A stretch of 60,246 nt of DNA from Neisseria sp. (GTDB lineage Bacteria; Pseudomonadota; Gammaproteobacteria; Burkholderiales; Neisseriaceae): NCBI RefSeq assembly GCF_030527965.1, contig NZ_JAUMZU010000018.1, positions 1 through 60,246 on the forward strand, written 5' to 3'. Under the pieces are notes generated by a model. That model was not told where the DNA came from, did not search any database, and saw only the letters and a list, made by a program, of their open reading frames with translations. Made by a program: the position numbers and the translations under genes. Within the stretch, counting starts at the first letter, position 1. Each line of letters opens with the position of its first letter. Shown here one piece after another: positions 54,690 to 60,246 of this stretch.

Positions 54690-55967
54690 ATGATAAGCGT
54701 GTTAAACAGTTTGCTGGGTATGGCGGTTTTGCTGGCGGTGGCAGTGCTGCTTTCTTCCAACCGGCGGGCCATCAGGTTGCGTACGGTTGCGGGGGCGTTT
54801 CTATTGCAGGTGGCTTTGGGCGCGCTGGTGCTGTATGTGCCGTGGGGGCGCCGCCTGTTAATCGGCGTGTCAGACGGGGTGGGCAAAGTCATTTCTTATG
54901 GTAATGAAGGCGTGTCGTTTCTGTTTGGCGGCATGGTGTCGGACAAAATGTTTGAAGTGTTCGGCGGAGGCGGCTTTGTGTTTGCTTTCCGCGTGTTGCC
55001 GATGATTGTGTTTTTCGCTTCGCTGGTGGCGGTGCTTTATCATTTGGGTGTGATGCAGATATTGATTAAGCTGATCGGTGGGTTTCTGCATAAAGTGTTG
55101 GGCACTTCAAAAGCGGAGTCGATGTCGGCAGCGGCCAATATTTTTGTGGGGCAGACCGAAGCACCGCTGGTGGTGCGCCCTTATATCAAAAGCATGACGG
55201 AATCGGAATTGTTTGCGGTGATGAGCGGCGGCCTGGCTTCGGTGGCAGGCACGATTCTGGGCGGTTATGTCAGCATGGGGGTGCCGCTGCCTTACTTGAT
55301 TGCCGCTTCGTTTATGGCCGCACCGGGCGGTTTGCTGTTTGCCAAACTTCTGGTGCCGGAAACCGAAACCGTGCGCACTGAAGTGGAGCCGGATAGCGCG
55401 GATGACGAGAAACCCGTTAATGTGATCGATGCGGCGGCGGGCGGTGCGATTACCGGGGCGCAAATTGCGATGTGCGTGGGTGCGTCATTACTGGCTTTTG
55501 TGGCGCTGATTGCGATGATTAACGGTATTATCGGCGGCGTGGCGGGCTGGTTCGGCCACGGCGATTTAACGTTGCAGGCGATTCTGGGCTGGCTGTTTGC
55601 GCCGCTGGCGTGGGTTATCGGCGTGCCTTGGAGTGAAGCGGGCATCGCTGGTTCGCTCATCGGTCAGAAAGTGGTCATTAATGAATTTGTGGCTTATTCG
55701 GAATTCGTGCAATATTTGAAGCCCGGCTCTGCCGTGAAACTTGATGAAACGACTCAGGCGATTATTTCTTTTGCTTTGTGCGGCTTCGCTAATCTGGGGT
55801 CGGTGGCGATTTTGGTTGGCGGTTTGGGCATTATGGCGCCAAACCGCCGCAAAGACGTGGCAAGGCTGGGGTTGAAAGCAGTAGTGGCTGGCTCGTTATC
55901 CAATCTGATGAGCGCGGTGATTGCCGGTTTGTTTATCGGGCTGTCGGGCGCCGCACTGGTGGCCTGA
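54690..55967 (+). CDS. nupC: Nucleoside permease NupC (CNT family)
   Basis: The 425-residue inner-membrane symporter has about ten membrane helices. It carries the concentrative nucleoside transporter blocks AANIFVGQTEAPLVVRPYI, FAVMSGGLASVAGTILGGY and ALCGFANLGSVAILVGGLG. It imports nucleosides with protons or sodium. AGGGG precedes the ATG. hemF follows 35 bases after the stop, past one uptake sequence. Confidence 0.94.
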   Translation: MISVLNSLLGMAVLLAVAVLLSSNRRAIRLRTVAGAFLLQVALGALVLYVPWGRRLLIGVSDGVGKVISYGNEGVSFLFGGMVSDKMFEVFGGGGFVFAFRVLPMIVFFASLVAVLYHLGVMQILIKLIGGFLHKVLGTSKAESMSAAANIFVGQTEAPLVVRPYIKSMTESELFAVMSGGLASVAGTILGGYVSMGVPLPYLIAASFMAAPGGLLFAKLLVPETETVRTEVEPDSADDEKPVNVIDAAAGGAITGAQIAMCVGASLLAFVALIAMINGIIGGVAGWFGHGDLTLQAILGWLFAPLAWVIGVPWSEAGIAGSLIGQKVVINEFVAYSEFVQYLKPGSAVKLDETTQAIISFALCGFANLGSVAILVGGLGIMAPNRRKDVARLGLKAVVAGSLSNLMSAVIAGLFIGLSGAALVA

Positions 55968-55999
55968 TGCCTGTCTGAAAAAAAACATTCGGAAAGTAA

Positions 56000-56917
<918 letters not shown>

Positions 56918-56980
56918 GTTTTATGGGAGTGTGATTTAACTTGAGAACAGTATTCCGCCTGTTTTTCGTTCTTTAACGGT

Positions 56981-57016
56981 TTAATGCCTGTCTGAAAACA
57001 TTCAGACAGGCATTAA
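56981..57016. terminator. Bidirectional inverted uptake-sequence terminator
   Basis: TTTAATGCCTGTCTGAAAA-type arms pair between convergent hemF and the amino-acid-binding lipoprotein gene. Confidence 0.85.
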
Positions 57017-57038
57017 ACATAAAGCGGGCAACTAAGAT

Positions 57039-57860
57039 TTATTTAGTGGCAGATGCGGCTTCGGATGCGGCTTTTTCAGGAGCATCTTTCTTAAACCATT
57101 TGCTTTCAATCTGAGCATAGGTGCCGTCTGCCTTGATTGCGGCCAAGCCTTTGTTGATTTTTTCACGCAGGCCGTCATCGCGGCCTTTTTTGAGGGCAAA
57201 GCCATATTGTTCTTTCGGGAATTTGGGGTCGATGAACATATGGTAGTTTTTGCCCGGATTGTTGGAAACGAAGTTTTGTACAACGGCGTTATCGCCTACG
57301 GTTGCATCAACGCCGCCTGCTTCCAATTCTTTAAACGCCAGCGGCATGGTTTCGAAACGCTTGATGTTGGCGCTGTCTTTGCCTTGCAAATCTTGCAGGA
57401 TAAGGTCGGCGGTGGTGCCGGTTTGTACCGAAGCACTGCGATTTTTCAGGTCTTTAAAGCTTTTGATATCGCTGCCTTTTTCGGCAGTAACAATCATTTG
57501 GGTCGCTTCGAAATAGGGGTCGGTGAAGTCGACTTGTTTTTTACGTTCGTCGGTAATGGTGATGCTGGCCAGAGCCACATCGCTATCGCCTTTGTCGACG
57601 TTGGCAAAAATGCCTTCAAACGGCGTGTTTACAAATTCAAAGTGTACGCCTTCTTTTTCACCGGCGGCTTTAAGAATATCGTGCGAAAAGCCGACAACTT
57701 GGTTGTTTTCCAAATATTCAAGCGGGGCGTAGGAAGCATCGGTCGCAACGATATAGGTTTTCTGGCCGTCGTTGGCTGCATCTTGGTTGCCGCCTTTGGA
57801 GCAGGCACCGAGCATCAGGGCGGAGGTTACGGCGGCTAAGAGTGTGATTCTTTTTAACAT
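57039..57860 (-). CDS. Amino-acid ABC transporter substrate-binding lipoprotein
   Basis: The 273-residue family 3 solute-binding protein has a lipoprotein signal with lipobox LMLGAC (Cys20). It shows YIVATDASYAPLEYLENNQ, SDVALASITITDERKKQVDF and the C-terminal AIKADGTYAQIESKWF. It probably binds a polar or cationic amino acid or cystine; specificity cannot be set. No permease or ATPase genes are next to it. The C-terminus is unusually Ala/Lys/Glu-rich. Confidence 0.92.
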   Translation of the reverse strand: MLKRITLLAAVTSALMLGACSKGGNQDAANDGQKTYIVATDASYAPLEYLENNQVVGFSHDILKAAGEKEGVHFEFVNTPFEGIFANVDKGDSDVALASITITDERKKQVDFTDPYFEATQMIVTAEKGSDIKSFKDLKNRSASVQTGTTADLILQDLQGKDSANIKRFETMPLAFKELEAGGVDATVGDNAVVQNFVSNNPGKNYHMFIDPKFPKEQYGFALKKGRDDGLREKINKGLAAIKADGTYAQIESKWFKKDAPEKAASEAASATK

Positions 57861-57901
57861 AATTCTCTTTCGTTTTCGTTATTCAGATAATCTTTATCAT
57901 G

Positions 57902-57933
57902 AGGCCTGTCTGAAAATGTTCAGGCAGGCTTTG
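57902..57933. terminator. Imperfect inverted uptake-sequence hairpin
   Basis: AGGCCTGTCTGAAAA faces TTCAGGCAGGCTTT; the right arm has one substitution. It lies past the ubiE stop on the minus strand. Confidence 0.6.
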
Positions 57934-57942
57934 TAAGCCGGA

Positions 57943-58680
57943 TCAGAATTTAATGCCTTTATGCAGGGCAACGATGCCTGCGCTCAGGTTATGGTAATCG
58001 ACGCTGTCAAATCCTGCATCGAGCATCATTTGTTTAAGGGTTTCCTGATCGGGGTGCATGCGGATGGATTCGGCAAGATATTGGTAGCTGTCGGCATCTT
58101 TGGCAATCATTTTGCCCATTAGCGGCAGCAGCTTGAAAGAATATAAATCGTATGCCGGCGAGAGGGGTTTGTAGACTTTCGAAAATTCCAATACCAAAAG
58201 CGTACCGCCGGGTTTGAGCACGCGGTGCATTTCTTTGAGTGCGGCGTCTTTATGCGTCATGTTGCGCAGGCCGAATGCAACGGAAACCAAATTGAAATAA
58301 TTGTTGGGAAACGGTAGTTTTTCCGCGTCGGCCAGCGACACAGGCAGAATCAAGCCTTCGTTAAGCAGGCGGTCGCGCCCGACCGTAAGCATGGATGAAT
58401 TAATATCGGTTAGCCATACTTCGCCTTCTTTGCCAACCCTTTTGGCCCAGCCACGCGATAAATCGCCGGTGCCGCCAGCAATATCCAACACTTTATCGCC
58501 TTTTTTCAGATGGGCAGTGTTGATAGTGAAATGCTTCCATACGCGGTGCAAACCTCCCGACATGACATCATTCATGATGTCGTAGTTTTTTGCTACCGAA
58601 TGGAAGACTTCGGCCACTTTTCCCGCTTTTTCGTTTTCATCGACGGTCTGGTAACCAAAATGGGTTTTGTGGTCGCTCAT
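57943..58680 (-). CDS. ubiE: Ubiquinone/menaquinone biosynthesis C-methyltransferase
   Basis: The 245-residue SAM-dependent enzyme begins [20 protein letters not shown] and has [21 protein letters not shown], the SAM motif [14 protein letters not shown] and [16 protein letters not shown]. It methylates the quinone ring in ubiquinone (and menaquinone) synthesis. It lies 45 bases after a DUF971 gene, a common arrangement in proteobacteria. Confidence 0.96.
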   Translation of the reverse strand: MSDHKTHFGYQTVDENEKAGKVAEVFHSVAKNYDIMNDVMSGGLHRVWKHFTINTAHLKKGDKVLDIAGGTGDLSRGWAKRVGKEGEVWLTDINSSMLTVGRDRLLNEGLILPVSLADAEKLPFPNNYFNLVSVAFGLRNMTHKDAALKEMHRVLKPGGTLLVLEFSKVYKPLSPAYDLYSFKLLPLMGKMIAKDADSYQYLAESIRMHPDQETLKQMMLDAGFDSVDYHNLSAGIVALHKGIKF

Positions 58681-58725
58681 ATTTTGCTTTCTGGTAATAA
58701 TCCGAAATCTGTTTTAAATACTGGC

Positions 58726-59148
58726 TCAGTGGTGGCGGCAACCGCCGCCGCAAGAATGAGTATGCTCATGCGAAGCGGTTTGGCTGCTGGCAGAGGGAAT
58801 CCTTGATGCGTTTGCTGCAGCCATGCGGCGTAAGTAATCGGCCCACATTGTATCGTATTCGTGCGCCAGTTGATACAGGTAATCCCAATCATAAAGGCCG
58901 CTGTTGTGCCCGTCGCTGAAAGTGATTTTCAGAGCGTATTGGCCAACCGGCTCAAGGCCGGATATGGTTACGTTGATTTTGCCTGTCTGCAAAACTTCCT
59001 GGCCGGGCGAATGGCCGCGCACTTCGGCGCTGGGCGAATAAACCCTTAGGTATTCGGCCGGCAGAATTTGTGTTTCATTGCCATAAACCAGAATCAGCGC
59101 GTTTTTGCCTTTTTGCAATCGGATTTCTTCAGGAAGAGGATGTTTCAT
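58726..59148 (-). CDS. DUF971 domain protein with His/Cys tail
   Basis: The 140-residue protein has a DUF971 (gamma-butyrobetaine hydroxylase N-terminal-like) domain, about residues 5-95 (EEIRLQKGKNALILVYGN, LPAEYLRVYSPSAEVRGH, FSDGHNSGLYDWDYLYQL). After a short linker it ends HEHTHSCGGGCRHH, a likely metal-binding tail. The domain also occurs next to ubiE and in iron-sulfur-related proteins. Function is not established. It is the first gene of a two-gene operon with ubiE. Confidence 0.9.
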   Translation of the reverse strand: MKHPLPEEIRLQKGKNALILVYGNETQILPAEYLRVYSPSAEVRGHSPGQEVLQTGKINVTISGLEPVGQYALKITFSDGHNSGLYDWDYLYQLAHEYDTMWADYLRRMAAANASRIPSASSQTASHEHTHSCGGGCRHH

Positions 59149-59277
59149 AACGGGCTTTCTTTCTTTTGGCTGCTATTATAAAGTTGAACCCTCTGAGTCT
59201 GAAAGAATTTTATTTTCAGGCAGGCTTATAGGCGTTAAGATTAGCAATTCCCAACCTTTAGATTAAAAAGGAATATC

Positions 59278-60072
59278 ATGAAAGAACAGGCTGTTATCCA
59301 GTATATAACCGATTGGCTTTCCGATTATGCAGCCCGTGCCGGCGTTAAAGGATTTGTTGTAGGCGTATCGGGCGGCATTGATTCGGCAGTGGTTTCTACG
59401 TTGGCGGCACGTACCGGACTGGACGTGTTGTTGTTGGAGATGCCGATACGACAAAAAGCCGATCAAATCAATCGTGCACAAGAACATATTGCCAATTTGC
59501 AAAACCGATTTGCCAACGTGCGTGCGCAACGAGTGGATTTAACGCCTGCTTTCGAAGCATTCGAGCAAACAGTAACTGTAAGCGAAGCCGATTATCCAGC
59601 CCGCAACCTGGCTTTGGCCAACAGCCGTTCCCGCTTGCGCATGCTGACGCTTTATTATTACGGCCAGATTAACCAATTGTTGGTTACGGGTACGGGTAAT
59701 AAGGTGGAAGATTTCGGCGTTGGTTTTTTCACTAAATACGGGGATGGCGGTGTTGATATCAGCCCAATTGCCGATTTGCTTAAAACCCAAGTATACAAAT
59801 TGGCGGCGTCGCTTGAGGTTGCAGAATCCATCAGGCAGGCCGTGCCGACCGACGGTTTGTGGGATACCGATCGCACGGATGAAGAACAAATGGGAGCAAG
59901 CTACCCCGAGCTGGAGTGGGCGATGAGCGTTTATGATACGAAAAAGCCGGAAGACTTCGCCGGGCGCGAGCGGGAAGTGTTGGAAATTTATAGCCGCTTG
60001 CATCGAGCGATGAAGCATAAAATAGATCCCATCCCAGTTTGTCGCATTCCGCAAGAATTGTTGTCGGCATGA
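59278..60072 (+). CDS. nadE: NH3-dependent NAD(+) synthetase
   Basis: The 264-residue enzyme amidates nicotinate adenine dinucleotide with ammonia to make NAD. The PP-loop GVSGGIDSAVVSTLAAR is near residue 28, with YYYGQINQLLVTGTGNKVED and the DLLKTQVYKLAASLEV stretch following. No glutaminase domain is present. AAGGA lies 7 bases before ATG. It is the last gene before the right-hand IS end. Confidence 0.95.
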   Translation: MKEQAVIQYITDWLSDYAARAGVKGFVVGVSGGIDSAVVSTLAARTGLDVLLLEMPIRQKADQINRAQEHIANLQNRFANVRAQRVDLTPAFEAFEQTVTVSEADYPARNLALANSRSRLRMLTLYYYGQINQLLVTGTGNKVEDFGVGFFTKYGDGGVDISPIADLLKTQVYKLAASLEVAESIRQAVPTDGLWDTDRTDEEQMGASYPELEWAMSVYDTKKPEDFAGREREVLEIYSRLHRAMKHKIDPIPVCRIPQELLSA

Positions 60073-60195
60073 CTATGATGTTTTGTTGTTTGGTAAATTA
60101 AGCAATTTTTTATATCAAACTTTTTTGATAAAATAATGATGCCTATCTGAAAACGGTTGAGTAAGCTGATTTTTTAGGTGGGCATCATTATTTTA

Positions 60196-60246
60196 GGGGC
60201 TGTCCTAGATAACTAGGGAAATTCAAATTTAAGTTAGAATTATCCC
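60196..60246. mobile_element. Terminal fragment of an insertion sequence, continuing beyond the right edge
   Basis: The outer end GGGGCTGTCCTAG begins at 60196 and its first 21 bases are the exact reverse complement of 33-53. The element body lies to the right, outside the window. The flanking bases are AT-rich (TTATTTTA before the end). The type is probably IS1016-like (IS1595 family), from memory of similar termini. Confidence 0.6.

Overview
The window is chromosomal DNA of a Neisseriaceae bacterium. The clearest sign is the 12-base uptake-sequence dialect TGCCTGTCTGAA, which recurs throughout, often as closely spaced inverted pairs that double as transcription terminators. From memory this dialect is the TG-wadDUS variant described for Neisseria wadsworthii, not the ATGCCGTCTGAA of meningococcus and gonococcus, so N. 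wadsworthii or a close relative is the most likely source. Gene content agrees: pheST-ihfA, potGHI, a TfoX-like/TadA fusion, an Acp-type adhesin/lysozyme inhibitor, and rfbBAC without rfbD. Both edges carry the same inverted-repeat end of an insertion sequence (positions 33-53 and 60196-60216), so the window looks like a contig bounded by two IS copies.

Layout. 1-950 is AT-rich IS-adjacent DNA with a decayed lipoprotein-like gene. 952-5100 holds tRNA-Asn, a small HExxH protein, the polyamine transporter potGHI and tRNA-Pro. 5126-10416 is housekeeping: a small HTH protein, ihfA, pheT, pheS, purC. 10490-16000 is accessory: an RTX-repeat protein, a proline-rich secreted protein, dut, a yfcC-type transporter broken by two lesions, and a HemS-type haem protein.

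The main accessory block is 16161-35259, entirely on the minus strand and transcribed from right to left: rfbB-rfbA-rfbC, tviB-tviC, wzx, wzy, three glycosyltransferases, a PglB-type phosphoglycosyl transferase, a DegT aminotransferase, a PglD/WbpM-type 4,6-dehydratase, then wza-wzb-wzc. It reads as a complete Wzx/Wzy-dependent capsule or exopolysaccharide pathway: dTDP-sugar supply, UDP-GlcNAcA/GalNAcA supply, an initiating amino-dideoxy sugar on undecaprenyl phosphate, chain extension, flipping, polymerisation, then Wza/Wzc export with LMW phosphatase control. Classical Neisseria capsules use the ABC-transporter (Ctr) route, so a Wza/Wzb/Wzc system here is the most notable content. Two expected steps are absent from the cluster: RmlD, and the acetyltransferase half of PglB.

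35441-60072 is mostly housekeeping with a few accessory genes: ribD, a lipoprotein, a class II glutamine amidotransferase, an unknown 319-residue protein, hslO, mscL, fabI, a YejA-like binding protein, xthA, a nitroreductase, a two-domain Acp-like protein, recN, nadK, tadA, xerD, ogt, a sulfate-binding lipoprotein, a GNAT enzyme, bcp, nupC, hemF, an amino-acid-binding lipoprotein, ubiE with a DUF971 gene, and nadE. I saw no rRNA, CRISPR array, prophage or complete transposase.
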